Source: Pseudomonas sp. K2I15
GTDB lineage: Bacteria > Pseudomonadota > Gammaproteobacteria > Pseudomonadales > Pseudomonadaceae
Length of the DNA stretch: 64,000 nt
NCBI RefSeq assembly: GCF_002204795.1
Contig: NZ_NIXO01000026.1
Coordinates: 21,324-85,323 of the forward strand
Reading direction: 5' to 3'
Below the pieces are notes generated by a model. That model was not told where the DNA came from, did no database searches, and saw only the letters and a list, made by a program, of their open reading frames with translations. Below, in pieces: positions 7,506 to 16,900 of the stretch. A program made the position numbers and the translations under genes. Position 1 is the first letter of the stretch. Each line of letters begins with the position of its first letter.

Positions 7506-8636
7506 TCAAGGCGAAACCTTAGCCCGCCAGCAAAACACCGCACTGACCGCAATCGCCGCCCCCGCCACGCCAAACACCCAGGGCGCCGATGCCACCGGCA
7601 ACAACAACCCCGCCAGCAAAGGCCCAAGCCCCGCGCCCACATCACGCCACACCGCATTCGACGCCAGGGCCGACACGCGCATCGCCCCAGGATTACGCTC
7701 CGCCACCAACGTGGTCACCAACGGCAACTGCAACGCCCGCAATACCAACACCGCCGCCGCACCCACAATCACCCAATGGCTACCAAACGCCCCCAGCGCC
7801 AGCGCGCTGAGAAACGAAAACAGCAACAACATCGACGTCGCGCCAAACTGCTGCGCAGCGCGGCCACCCAACGGGCTCAGGAGCAATTCCGAGACATACC
7901 GCAAGGCCATCAGCCCCCCGGCAATCAACACCGCATCACCACCCAGCATCTTCTGCGCCTGAATCGACAGACCAAAGATAAACAGCCCATCCAGCGCCAC
8001 ACCTTCAATAAACGACCAGGTCGCCACGCTGTCGGGCAGTTTGAAACGCCGCCCCGGCGCACCCTGTAAATTGTGGCCGACACTAGGCAACCCCCGCGCC
8101 ATCCACAACCCCACCAGGCAACACACCGCCAGAATCAGAAAAATCGGACGCGGCCCGACCTGTAACGTCAGCCATCCACCCAGCGGCAAGGCCAGCATCG
8201 GCCCCAGGGCGATCAACGCCCGCGAGCGCCCCGCCCGACGCGCCGCACCCAGTGGTTCGGAGGTCGCCAACACTTGAGTGGAAAGGTTCAACGCCGCAAA
8301 ACACAGGCCCCAGATCAACCGCAGCCCGAGCAACGCAGCAAAGCCGGACAGCATCGAGTTGCCCAAGGCACACACCGCGGCCGCGCCGGCGGCGATGGAG
8401 CAGGTCAGGCGGTCGCCGTGACGGGCGTAGAAATTCAGAACATGCTTGTAGCCGAAGATCCGCACCAGGCGGTTGGCCGCCAGCAATACCCCGGCCTGGG
8501 CCAGGGTGATACCGAACGCCTGGGACTCCATCGGCAGTACCAGGTACAGCAACACATCACTGGGCAGGCACAGGCCAAGGGTCAGCGCAGCACGGCGGGA
8601 GTGGGCATCAGCACTGCGTTGGGCCAGGTCAGACAT
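7506..8636 (-). CDS. MFS transporter
   Basis: The 376-residue protein consists almost entirely of hydrophobic segments (about 10-12 by eye). It has MFS features such as a basic loop after helix 2 (RLVRIFGYKH) and a central hydrophilic loop near residues 185-200. It would move a small molecule across the inner membrane by proton coupling. The protein is short for the superfamily. The substrate is unknown. The start MSDLAQRSAD at 8636 has a poor Shine-Dalgarno sequence. A second, unrelated MFS gene lies upstream on the same strand. Confidence 0.75.
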   Translation of the reverse strand: MSDLAQRSADAHSRRAALTLGLCLPSDVLLYLVLPMESQAFGITLAQAGVLLAANRLVRIFGYKHVLNFYARHGDRLTCSIAAGAAAVCALGNSMLSGFAALLGLRLIWGLCFAALNLSTQVLATSEPLGAARRAGRSRALIALGPMLALPLGGWLTLQVGPRPIFLILAVCCLVGLWMARGLPSVGHNLQGAPGRRFKLPDSVATWSFIEGVALDGLFIFGLSIQAQKMLGGDAVLIAGGLMALRYVSELLLSPLGGRAAQQFGATSMLLLFSFLSALALGAFGSHWVIVGAAAVLVLRALQLPLVTTLVAERNPGAMRVSALASNAVWRDVGAGLGPLLAGLLLPVASAPWVFGVAGAAIAVSAVFCWRAKVSP

Positions 8637-8711
8637 AAAAGCTGAAACATTCAGAATTATTTAGACGGCCACGGTAGCCGTCTACCTCAATGTATTACAA
8701 GGCCCAAATGA

Positions 8712-10076
8712 TTAAACCTTGGTGCCGTCCTGCATCAGGCGCAAACCACTGGCCACCGCACCAACGAGTGCAAACCCGCAACCCAACCACAACGCGTACT
8801 GCGGGCCGCTGCTCAGGGACAGATGGAAACACAACGCAACCAACGAAGCCCCCAGCGTCTGCCCCATCAACCGCGACGTAGCAACGATCCCGCTGGCACC
8901 ACCACTGCGGGCAATCGGTGCGCTGGTCATGATCGCCTTGAGGTTGGGCGACTGGAAGAAACCGAACCCGGCGCCACACAAGGCCATGCGCCAACCGATA
9001 TCGAAGGTGGAAGCGTCGTTGCCCAGGGTCGCCAGCGAGGCCATGCCCGCGCTCAACATCACCAGGCCGATGCCGCACAACAACGCCAGGGAGATGCGGT
9101 CCGCCAGGCGCCCGGCGATCAGCGCCATCACCGCGACCACTGCTGGCCACGGCGTCATCAGGAAGCCGGTGGCCACCTGGCTGTGGCCCAGCACCGTTTG
9201 CAACAGGAATGGCAGCGACACAAACGCCAGGCCCTGGGCGCTGAACGCGCAAATCGCGGTGAGTGCCGACAAGGTGAACAGCGGGCGCTTGAATAAATCC
9301 ACTGCCAGCATCGGCGCCGGGTGCCCGGCCTGGCGGCGAATCAGCAACAGCCCGCACAGCAGCGCCACGGCGATCAGCCCTAGCGTTAACAACGCCTGCG
9401 CACCGTGCACCGCCGAACCCAGGCCCAGCACCAACAGGGCGAACAACCCGGCGCAGAGAATCGCCGCAAGCCGGTCGAAGGCATGCCCGGTAATCGGGAT
9501 CACCGGAATCGCACGCACACCCAGCCACAACGCCAATGCGCCCAGCGGCAGATTGATCAGGTACAACCAGTGCCAGGTGGCCACCGACAAAATCGCCGAC
9601 GCCGCAGTCGGCCCCAGCGTAAAGGCCAACCCCACCACCAGTGAGTTATACCCCAGCCCCCGGCCGAGTATTTTTGCCGGGTAGATATGCCGCAACAGCG
9701 CAATGTTGACGCTCATGATCGCCGCCGCGCCCAGGCCCTGCACCACCCGGGCGGCGGTCAGCGTCGGCAGCGACCAGGCCAGCCCGCAAAACAGCGATGC
9801 CACCACAAACACCAGTAAACCACCGAGGAACACCCGGCGGTGGCCGACCACATCACTCAGGGAAGCAAAGGGCAACACGGCGGCGATGGTCGCCAGTTGG
9901 TAGGCGTTGACCACCCAGATCACCGAGGCGGAATCGGTGCCAATCCCTTCCGCGAGGGTCGGTAACGCGGTGTTGACGATGGCCGTGTCGAGGGTCGCCA
10001 TGCCGATCCCCAGGGAAATGGCGACCACCGCCGCTAGACGTTTATCACTGGGCAACCCATCAGCTACTGAAGACAT
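8712..10076 (-). CDS. DHA2-family (EmrB/QacA-like) multidrug MFS transporter
   Basis: A 454-residue inner-membrane protein with the DHA2 motif series: ATLDTAIVNTALP in helix 1 (motif D1 type), LSDVVGHRRVFLGG (motif A) and about 14 hydrophobic helices. Members export drugs, dyes or metabolites in exchange for protons. The ATG at 10076 (MSSVADGLPS) is preferred over a GTG five codons upstream. Neither has a strong Shine-Dalgarno sequence. No membrane-fusion or outer-membrane partner gene is adjacent, so it probably works alone. The substrate cannot be read from the sequence. Confidence 0.85.
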   Translation of the reverse strand: MSSVADGLPSDKRLAAVVAISLGIGMATLDTAIVNTALPTLAEGIGTDSASVIWVVNAYQLATIAAVLPFASLSDVVGHRRVFLGGLLVFVVASLFCGLAWSLPTLTAARVVQGLGAAAIMSVNIALLRHIYPAKILGRGLGYNSLVVGLAFTLGPTAASAILSVATWHWLYLINLPLGALALWLGVRAIPVIPITGHAFDRLAAILCAGLFALLVLGLGSAVHGAQALLTLGLIAVALLCGLLLIRRQAGHPAPMLAVDLFKRPLFTLSALTAICAFSAQGLAFVSLPFLLQTVLGHSQVATGFLMTPWPAVVAVMALIAGRLADRISLALLCGIGLVMLSAGMASLATLGNDASTFDIGWRMALCGAGFGFFQSPNLKAIMTSAPIARSGGASGIVATSRLMGQTLGASLVALCFHLSLSSGPQYALWLGCGFALVGAVASGLRLMQDGTKV

Positions 10077-10199
10077 GGACAATCCGCACACGTGGCAAAG
10101 GCCCCTAGATTACGGGCAGCGGCCTTTTTTTTCAGCGGACAAATGTACGGCTGTCCAAATATTCATGTTCAAGTGCGCCATTTACCCAGTTTTCACGGG

Positions 10200-10649
10200 T
10201 TACTGGTCCGCTGTATAGATGATGGTTTGCGCGCTGTCGGGTGCAGCAGGCCGTCGGGTGAAGTAGGTATCGCCTTCATCCGTATGAATCTCGTATTCAA
10301 ATTTACTGGCCACCCGGCCCGTTGCAGTCACATGCTTGATGATTTTAAGCACCCGCTGGAATTTCACGCTTTGGGTACCGTTCTGGTTGGGCCCGGTGAG
10401 CACGTTGACACTTTGAAACCAGCCGTCGTTCTTCTTGTTCGCGACCAGGGCACCGGTCATTGCCTCGAATCGCTCCAGCCGGGTAAAGCCCCACAGCGTC
10501 TGCTCCGCCACCGTTTGGCCGAGGGCAGCAGAGCCGGTAAACACGAACAGATTGATCGCCGGGCTGTCTTCGCAAAAAAAATCGTAGGGCACCAGCCCGT
10601 CGACCATTTTCTTGCCGGCCACGAAGCCTTTTTTGTGCACCTGAAACAT
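10200..10649 (-). CDS. Hypothetical protein, 149 residues
   Basis: The frame starts at the ATG at 10649 behind GGAGG. A start 12 codons upstream is possible but lacks such a site. The protein is soluble with no signal peptide. Readable segments are DGLVPYDFFCEDSPAINLFV, GFTRLERFEAMTGALV and a C-terminal beta-rich part ending DSAQTIIYTADQ. I recognise no family. It stands alone between the DHA2 transporter promoter and the histidine kinase gene end. Confidence 0.6.
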   Translation of the reverse strand: MFQVHKKGFVAGKKMVDGLVPYDFFCEDSPAINLFVFTGSAALGQTVAEQTLWGFTRLERFEAMTGALVANKKNDGWFQSVNVLTGPNQNGTQSVKFQRVLKIIKHVTATGRVASKFEYEIHTDEGDTYFTRRPAAPDSAQTIIYTADQ

Positions 10650-10729
10650 CGCAACCTCCACGCCAATGGCGTCACTGAACATCAACTCACGCAGAGGAAA
10701 AGTCTAAAGGCGCAGGGCGTACAGGGCGG

Positions 10730-12010
10730 TCAAGCCAATGTAATATCGTGTAAAGATCCCACCCGAGGCAGGATGATTTCCACGCTCAACCCGCCGGATG
10801 GCGCGTTGTGCGCCTCGACGGTTCCGCCATGCATTTCCACGGCTCGCAAGGCGATTGCCAGGCCCAGCCCGAAACCGGCATCGGCTTCATTCGGGCCGCG
10901 CTCGAAGGGCTGGAAAATACTCCGCAACCGCAGGTGGTCAACACCCGGCCCCTGATCAGTGATCAACACCCTCAGCCAGCGTGTGTCGGGACTGACCTCA
11001 GCCGAGACCCGCACCGTCGTATCAGGCCGCGTGTAGCGCACCGCATTGCGAATGACATTCTCAAAACACCGATACAACAGCTCGCCACTGGCACGACTGA
11101 CAAAGTCAGAACACGCCTGCAAGCTGACACGACAGCCTTTGATGCCCGCCTCGAACTGAGCGTCTTCGACAATCACTGCCAGCAACTCGACGATATCCAC
11201 CGGTTCGCGCCCGATGCTCTCGGGGCGGCCCTGCACGCGCGCGAGGGTCAACAGCGCCTCGATCAAGGTGTCCATGCGCGCCGATTCACGCTGGATACGC
11301 CCGAGCATTTCGTGGCGTGCCGGGTCTTGCTGCAACAGCCCGATGGCCACCTGCATGCGCGTCAACGGTGAGCGCAGTTCATGGGAGATATCGTGCAACA
11401 GCTGTTGCTGGGCCTCCACCAGCAGTTTCAACTGGTTGGCCATTCGGTCGCAGTCTTCGGCCAGGTCGACGATTTCATCACGGCGCCTGCCCATCATCGG
11501 CCGGACACGGGTTTCGAAGCGCCCCAGGGCCACGTCGCCCATGGCCCGGCGCAGATACGCCAACGGCCACGCCAGGTAGTAGGCCATGTACCCGCTGAAC
11601 AGTGCACTCATCACCGTGCCGATGATCAATGGAATCCAGTGGCCCAGCCGTCCGGGGTCGTGAGGAGGCTGGGAAGACCGGAGCGACAGCGCGGCCCCGT
11701 CTTTGCTGACGAGCAACTTTTCATAGGCCGGCTGCGAGACCGGCGTGCCGGCCAGCAATTGACCGGCACTGTCATAGACGCCAATGGCTTGGCCGTGGGG
11801 TGGCTGCCACACTGCCAGGAGCTGGCGCCCCGAATCGACACCGTACTGCTCCAGCAACTGTTCTTCGCTGGCCAAAATCGCGTCCAGGTGATTATCCCCG
11901 GGGCCCAGACTGCCCGCCACCAGAATGCTCAACCCCACCAGAAACGTCAGGCTGGTGGCCAGCCAAAAGGCCAGGAACAGTTTCCAGAACAAGCGGCTAG
12001 GCTTCATCAT
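10730..12010 (-). CDS. CpxA-like sensor histidine kinase
   Basis: A 426-residue inner-membrane kinase. It has a transmembrane helix at about 10-33, a short periplasmic domain (about 34-122), a second helix (about 125-148), then HAMP. The H-box LLHDISHELRSPLTR has phospho-acceptor His210. The ATPase domain has N (ENVIRNAVRY), G1 (DQGPGVD) and G2 (GFGLGLAIA) boxes. The H-box and HAMP are closest by eye to CpxA. The periplasmic sensor is shorter than that of E. coli CpxA. ATGATGA couples its start to the regulator's stop, so the two genes form an operon. The signal is probably envelope stress, inferred from the neighbouring BamA copy. Confidence 0.85.
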   Translation of the reverse strand: MMKPSRLFWKLFLAFWLATSLTFLVGLSILVAGSLGPGDNHLDAILASEEQLLEQYGVDSGRQLLAVWQPPHGQAIGVYDSAGQLLAGTPVSQPAYEKLLVSKDGAALSLRSSQPPHDPGRLGHWIPLIIGTVMSALFSGYMAYYLAWPLAYLRRAMGDVALGRFETRVRPMMGRRRDEIVDLAEDCDRMANQLKLLVEAQQQLLHDISHELRSPLTRMQVAIGLLQQDPARHEMLGRIQRESARMDTLIEALLTLARVQGRPESIGREPVDIVELLAVIVEDAQFEAGIKGCRVSLQACSDFVSRASGELLYRCFENVIRNAVRYTRPDTTVRVSAEVSPDTRWLRVLITDQGPGVDHLRLRSIFQPFERGPNEADAGFGLGLAIALRAVEMHGGTVEAHNAPSGGLSVEIILPRVGSLHDITLA

Positions 12011-12690
12011 TCGGCGATCAACAGGTAACCGAGGCCGCGTACGCTCTGGATCCAGGCCTTGGCGTCGGGGCGCGGGCCCAACTTCTGGCGAATGCTGCTG
12101 ATGTGCACGTCGATGCGCCGGTCATAGCGGGTCAGCGGGCAGCCCAGGGCATTGAGCGACAGGTCCTTTTTGCTCACCACCTGGCCGGCGCACCGGGCCA
12201 GCACTTCGAGCAGGCTGAATTCGGTACTGGTCAGCCCCAGTTCGCTGCCCTTCCAGAGGGCCTGGCGTTTGCCGGGCCACAGCACCAGGGCGCCGGTCTT
12301 TATGACGTCTGTGGTCGGCTGACCCACCGGCTGAACCCGGCGCATGATGGCGCGCAAGCGCGCCACCAGCTCACCCGGGGAACTGGGCTTGGGCACATAG
12401 TCGTCCGCGCCAAGCTCCAGCCCGGTGATCCGGTCGATGTTGTCGCCACGGGCAGTGAGCAACACCACCGGCACCTGGCTGCTGGCGCGGATACGCCGGA
12501 GCACCTCTATTCCCGACAGCCTGGGCAGCATCACGTCCAGCACCACAATGCTGTAGCGACCCGACAGCGCCTCCACCTCACCTTCCTCGCCGGTGTGCAC
12601 GCAGGTCGCTTCAAAGCCTTCATGCTCCAGGTATTGGCCCAGCATTTCAGTCAGTTCCTGGTCATCGTCGACTAGCAATACGCGGATCAT
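12007..12690 (-). CDS. CpxR-like OmpR-family response regulator
   Basis: A 227-residue protein with a receiver domain (acidic pocket DDD at 8-10, phosphorylation site Asp52 in VVLDVMLP, Lys of PKPSSP near 103). A winged-helix DNA-binding domain follows (LTSTEFSLLEVLA and YDRRIDVHISSIRQKLG). The LTARG-LGADDY-PKP series and the C-terminal half resemble CpxR. The gene is first in the operon with the kinase and is transcribed away from bamA across a 224-base spacer. That spacer contains a TTTAC-N5-TTGAC motif. Confidence 0.88.
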   Translation of the reverse strand: MIRVLLVDDDQELTEMLGQYLEHEGFEATCVHTGEEGEVEALSGRYSIVVLDVMLPRLSGIEVLRRIRASSQVPVVLLTARGDNIDRITGLELGADDYVPKPSSPGELVARLRAIMRRVQPVGQPTTDVIKTGALVLWPGKRQALWKGSELGLTSTEFSLLEVLARCAGQVVSKKDLSLNALGCPLTRYDRRIDVHISSIRQKLGPRPDAKAWIQSVRGLGYLLIAE

Positions 12691-12762
12691 GGCGAGCTCG
12701 TGAGGGGGTATCGGCACAGTATCGCCCTTGCACCGCCCAACGTCATCGCCCCGGGGCCAACC

Positions 12763-12777
12763 TTTACCTAACTTGAC
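12763..12777. promoter_or_regulatory. CpxR-box-like direct repeat in the divergent promoter
   Basis: TTTAC-CTAAC-TTGAC matches the complement of the E. coli CpxR consensus GTAAA-N5-GTAAA at nine of ten positions. It lies between the regulator gene and the divergent bamA copy and could control both. Confidence 0.4.
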
Positions 12778-12914
12778 ACTTGGTTAACCGCACCAAACCC
12801 CCAGCGCTCTTATGCTTGCCGTCCACCCGTCTGGCCGCGTTGTGGTGATCCGTCTGCGGCGAGTCATCCCTGCGCGCTTGCGCTGCTTGTCGATGTGTTC
12901 TGGAAAAGATCTTG

Positions 12915-15281
12915 ATGAATTTTTCGCGCCTGCTCTGCTCGGTTGCGCTGCTGCTCAATGTCACACTTGCACACGCTGAAGCCTTCAAAATCTCGGATAT
13001 TCGTATCAACGGCCTGCAACGGGTCTCCGCGGGCAGCGTGTTTGGTGCCTTGCCCTTAAACGTGGGTGACGAAGTGGATGATCGACGGCTGGTGGATTCC
13101 ACCCGCGCGCTGTTCAAGACCGGCTTCTTCCAGGACATCCAACTGAGCCGCGAAGGCGATGTGCTGATTATCAATGTAGTCGAGCGCCCCTCGGTTGCCA
13201 GTATCGAGTTCGAAGGCAACAAAGCCATCTCCACCGATGACCTGATGAAGGGCATGAAGCAATCTGGCCTGGCCGAGGGCGAGATATTCCAACGTGCGAC
13301 CCTTGAAGGCGTGCGCAACGAGTTGCAGCGCCAGTACGTTGCCCAGGGACGTTACTCGGCATCGGTCGACACCGAGATCGTGCCCCAGCCGCGCAATCGA
13401 GTGGGGGTAAAGATCAAGATTGATGAGGGCGAAGTGGCGTCGATCAAGCACATCAACGTGGTGGGCAATACAGTGTTCCCCGATGAGGCATTGATCGACC
13501 AGTTCACCCTCAAGACGAGCAACTGGCTGTCGTTTTTCAAGAATGACGATAAATATGCCCGGGAAAAACTCTCCGGCGACCTCGAAAGGCTGCGCTCCTA
13601 CTACCTGGACCGTGGCTATATCAACATGGATATCGCCTCGACCCAGGTGTCCATGACCCCGGACAAGAAGCACGTCTACATCACCGTGAACATCAACGAA
13701 GGCCAGAAGTATACGGTGCGCGAGGTGAAGCTGAGTGGCGAGCTGAAAGTCCCGCAGGACCAGGTCCAGTCGTTGTTATTGGTGCAAAAGGGCCAGGTGT
13801 TCTCGCGCAAATTGATGACCACCACCTCGGACCTGATTACCCGCCGCCTGGGCAATGAAGGTTATACGTTCGCCAACGTCAATGGCGTGCCGCAGGCCCA
13901 CGATGAAGACCACACCGTTGACGTCACGTTCTCCGTCGACCCGGGCAAGCGGGCTTACGTCAACCGCATCAATTTCCGTGGCAACACCAAGACTGACGAT
14001 AAAGTACTGCGCCGGGAGATGCGTCAGATGGAGGGTGGCTGGGCGTCGACCTACTTGATCGACCAATCCAAGGTGCGTCTTGACCGTCTGGGCTTCTTCA
14101 AGGAAGTGAACGTGGAAACGCCGGCAGTTGCCGGTGTGGATGACCAACTGGACGTGAACTACGCCGTGGAAGAACAGGCGTCCGGCTCGATTACCGCCAG
14201 TGTCGGCTTTGCCCAGAACTCGGGCCTGATCCTCGGCGGTTCGATCAGCCAGAACAACTTCCTCGGCACCGGTAATTCTGCCAGCCTCGGACTGACGCGC
14301 TCCTCCTATCAGAGCAAATACAACATCGGCTTCACCGACCCCTACTTCACCACCGATGGGGTGAGCCTGGGTTACAACGCGTTCTACAGCAAGACCGACT
14401 ACAACAAATACTACGATGACGGCGTGTCCTATTACGCCATCAACAGCTTTGGCCTGGGCGCCACCCTCGGCTACCCGATCAACGAAACCTCGCGCCTGAG
14501 TTTTGGCCTGACGGCACAACACGACAGCATCGAACCGGGCACCTACAGCGCCGATGAGATCTACGACTTTATTGAGCGCGAAGGCAAGGAGTTCACCAAC
14601 TTCAAGGCCAACCTTGGCTGGTCGGAATCGACGTTGAACAAAGGCGTGCTGGCGACTCGCGGGTACTCGCAGAACCTCAACCTGATGGTGACGGTGCCCG
14701 GCAGCGACCTGAGCTTCTACAAAATCGATTACACGGGGCAGACGTTCTTACCCGTAAGCAATAACACATCGCTGCGCTTCCACACCAAGCTCGGCTACGG
14801 CAGCGGCTATGGCTCTACGGACGGCCTCCCCTTCTACGAAACCTACACGGCAGGCGGCGAAGGCACGGTGCGCGGTTTTGAAAGCGGTACCCTCGGCCCG
14901 CGCAACACCCCGGCTACCGGCGCTTACGCCAGTGCCGGGCAGGCGTACTACTCAGACCGTGACACCGAGGCGCTGGGCGGCAATATCCTGATTACCGGCG
15001 GCGCGGAGTACTTGTTCCCGGTGCCGTTTATCAAAGACAACAAATCCGTACGCACCTCGGTGTTCTGGGACGTGGGCTCGGTGTATTCGGACAAGTGCTA
15101 CCTGAGCACCACGCAGGGCTGTGGCAGTGTGGACCTGAGCCAGATGGCCAGCTCGGTGGGCGTAGGCGTGACGTGGTACAGCCCGTTAGGGCCGTTGAGT
15201 GTGAATTTGGCATACCCGATCCGCACGCCTGAAAACGCGGAGAAACAGGTGTTTCAGTTTTCCTTCGGACAGACGTTCTGA
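12915..15281 (+). CDS. bamA: Additional outer-membrane assembly factor BamA (Omp85)
   Basis: A 788-residue Omp85 protein that would insert beta-barrel proteins into the outer membrane. After a Sec signal peptide ending near AHAEAF there are five POTRA domains (about 24-345), then a 16-strand barrel ending in FSFGQTF. The lid-loop motif VRGF is at about 652-655 and the length is that of housekeeping BamA. ATG at 12915 follows GGAAAAG. The usual bamA neighbours (rseP, skp/ompH, lpxD) are absent and the gene is divergent from a Cpx-like pair. It is therefore probably a second, regulated copy, which is an inference from context. Confidence 0.85.
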   Translation: MNFSRLLCSVALLLNVTLAHAEAFKISDIRINGLQRVSAGSVFGALPLNVGDEVDDRRLVDSTRALFKTGFFQDIQLSREGDVLIINVVERPSVASIEFEGNKAISTDDLMKGMKQSGLAEGEIFQRATLEGVRNELQRQYVAQGRYSASVDTEIVPQPRNRVGVKIKIDEGEVASIKHINVVGNTVFPDEALIDQFTLKTSNWLSFFKNDDKYAREKLSGDLERLRSYYLDRGYINMDIASTQVSMTPDKKHVYITVNINEGQKYTVREVKLSGELKVPQDQVQSLLLVQKGQVFSRKLMTTTSDLITRRLGNEGYTFANVNGVPQAHDEDHTVDVTFSVDPGKRAYVNRINFRGNTKTDDKVLRREMRQMEGGWASTYLIDQSKVRLDRLGFFKEVNVETPAVAGVDDQLDVNYAVEEQASGSITASVGFAQNSGLILGGSISQNNFLGTGNSASLGLTRSSYQSKYNIGFTDPYFTTDGVSLGYNAFYSKTDYNKYYDDGVSYYAINSFGLGATLGYPINETSRLSFGLTAQHDSIEPGTYSADEIYDFIEREGKEFTNFKANLGWSESTLNKGVLATRGYSQNLNLMVTVPGSDLSFYKIDYTGQTFLPVSNNTSLRFHTKLGYGSGYGSTDGLPFYETYTAGGEGTVRGFESGTLGPRNTPATGAYASAGQAYYSDRDTEALGGNILITGGAEYLFPVPFIKDNKSVRTSVFWDVGSVYSDKCYLSTTQGCGSVDLSQMASSVGVGVTWYSPLGPLSVNLAYPIRTPENAEKQVFQFSFGQTF

Positions 15282-15611
15282 GTCGCTGGGTTGTATATCC
15301 GTTGCTGCGGTAACGGCGGCTTATGGTTCCTCTCTTCAAAAACGTGCACGGACCGCACGCTTGGTTGACGGGTGTGCGGGGACATGGTTGACACTTTTCG
15401 GCGAACCAACTTCGCCGGAAAGCCCCCATGCCTTGGAGTCAGGTTATTTCTCCGCTGAGCACAAAACCTAAAGGTCGTCCGGCACCCAGACCGCACCGCC
15501 CGTGAACAGGCGGGCCGAATGTATTACGCTGTTGCACGTATGCGTTTTTTATTGGCGCGCGCCGAGTGGTGGCGGCATGACCCACCGCAACAACCCACCT
15601 GCGAGCACACC
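15282..15611. other. Gap with a possible insertion-sequence relic
   Basis: No intact gene is visible. Within 15380-15510 the string GACATGGTTGACACTTTTCG, followed by a short frame MPWSQVISPLSTKPKGRP, recalls the left end and transposase N-terminus of some Pseudomonas IS elements. No transposase body or terminal repeat pair is present. The stretch borders the truncated MFS gene, so it may mark the deletion that removed that gene's 3' half. This is weak evidence from resemblance only. Confidence 0.25.
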
Positions 15612-16397
15612 CTATGGACTCCCCTGAACTGCCCAGTCTGATGCATGTGCGTGCGTTTTGTCCGTGTGGGCTTTTTGCTGGGCCTGGGGCTCCGTCATGA
15701 TGAACCGCGTGGCGGCGCTGAAAGTGCCGCCCAACTTGTTCAAAACCTTGGCGATCTGGATCGCCGGCGCATTACGTGTCGCCAGGAACCGCGCCGATTC
15801 AGGCAGCAGCAACCACAGGAACGGCAGCAGCAAAAGCGGCAAAAACCCGCCCGCCAACAGCACCGATTGCCAGCCGTGACTCGGAATCAGCCACGCAGCA
15901 AGAAAGCCGCCCAGGCCCGAGCCCATATTGAAGCCCGTGAACATGAGGGTGATAAGCAGCGAACGATTGCGCTCAGGCAGGTACTCGGATAACAGCGTCG
16001 TGGTGTTCGGCAACGCCGCGCCCAGTGCGACGCCGGCGAGCAAGCGCAGGCCAGCCAGTTCGTAAGGGTTGCGGGCGAAGGCGCAGGCCAGGCTCAGCAC
16101 ACTGAAACCGGTCACCGCGATCAGCAGCACCTTCTTGCGCCCGAGCCGGTCGACATAAGGGCCAGCGGTCAAGGCACCAATGGCCAGGCCGATCATACCG
16201 GCGCTCATGACCGGGCCGAACGCGGCTTTGGACAGGCCCCACTCCTGTATCAGTGAAGGCGCGATAAACCCCATCACCGCCACATCGAAGCCATCGAAAA
16301 GAACAATGAAAAAACACAGGCCCATGATGAGCCACTGGTACCTTGCAACCGGGCGGTTGTCGATCCACGCTTTGATATCGACCGTTTCGTTACTCAT
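15612..16397 (-). pseudogene. Truncated aromatic-acid:H+ symporter (PcaK/AAHS-type MFS)
   Basis: The 5' half is intact: a Shine-Dalgarno sequence (GAAGGTG) before ATG 16397, the AAHS signature FFIVLFDGFDVAVMGFIAPS and MFS motif A (GPYVDRLGRKKVL). Six helices run to the PESARFLATR loop. The frame then ends after an unrelated hydrophilic tail, at 261 residues against the usual 440-460. Helices 7-12 are missing, so it cannot be a normal transporter. The missing half is not found to the left, where a possible IS relic lies. Intact relatives import protocatechuate, 4-hydroxybenzoate or similar acids. Confidence 0.75.
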
Positions 16398-16900
16398 GCT
16401 TGCACCTTCTTATTTTTATAGAAATGCCGACAGGTTCGGGGGTTAAGGCCTACGCGCCAACCGTCGAACGTTGCGTATGATTCTAAAACCACAGTTGGCT
16501 GCCCGGCCTGCGGGAAATCCTTAAGCAGGTATCGGTTTTTCTTATGGCGCAGAATGCAGTTTAAATCGATGACCCTGAATTCATTGGGCATCGGTCGCAC
16601 CGCAGGTGCAGCAAGGGAAGCTGCTAAACGGCATACGCATGGCGGCCTACCGGCCGGCTTGAGTGGTTAAAAGCAAACGCGATTTCCTGTAGGAGCGGGC
16701 TTGCTCGCGAAGGTCGTTAACGATGACGTTGGCATCCTGAATGAACGCGGCGTCCTCAGGTTTTTCGCGAGCAAGCTCGCTCCTACAGAAGAGCGGCTCT
16801 GAGTTTGAATGGGGCAAGTCATCGGCTTCAGGAACCACACCGCCAGCGTGAAGTACCACGATGCGTTTGATGCTACCGAGTAGGCCGTAGCACCCGTGAA
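16398..16900. other. Intergenic stretch with a REP doublet
   Basis: Apart from the promoter region of the truncated MFS gene and the REP doublet at 16687-16788, I see no gene or convincing regulatory structure here. Confidence 0.5.
16687..16788. repeat. REP doublet (CTGTAGGAGCGGGCTTGCTCG type)
   Basis: CTGTAGGAGCGGGCTTGCTC at the left and GAGCAAGCTCGCTCCTACAG at the right form a large imperfect inverted repeat downstream of gspD. Confidence 0.9.

Noticed and set aside
6564..7657. Several long frames across the 6749-7505 block
   Set aside because: They are created by GC-rich repeats and hairpins, carry repeat-derived peptides such as CRFTRS in both directions, and lack start signals.
15520..15642. 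Plus-strand 40-codon frame starting MYYAVARMRFLLARAEWW
   Set aside because: It has no Shine-Dalgarno sequence and overlaps the end of the truncated MFS gene. Composition alone is not enough to call it a gene.
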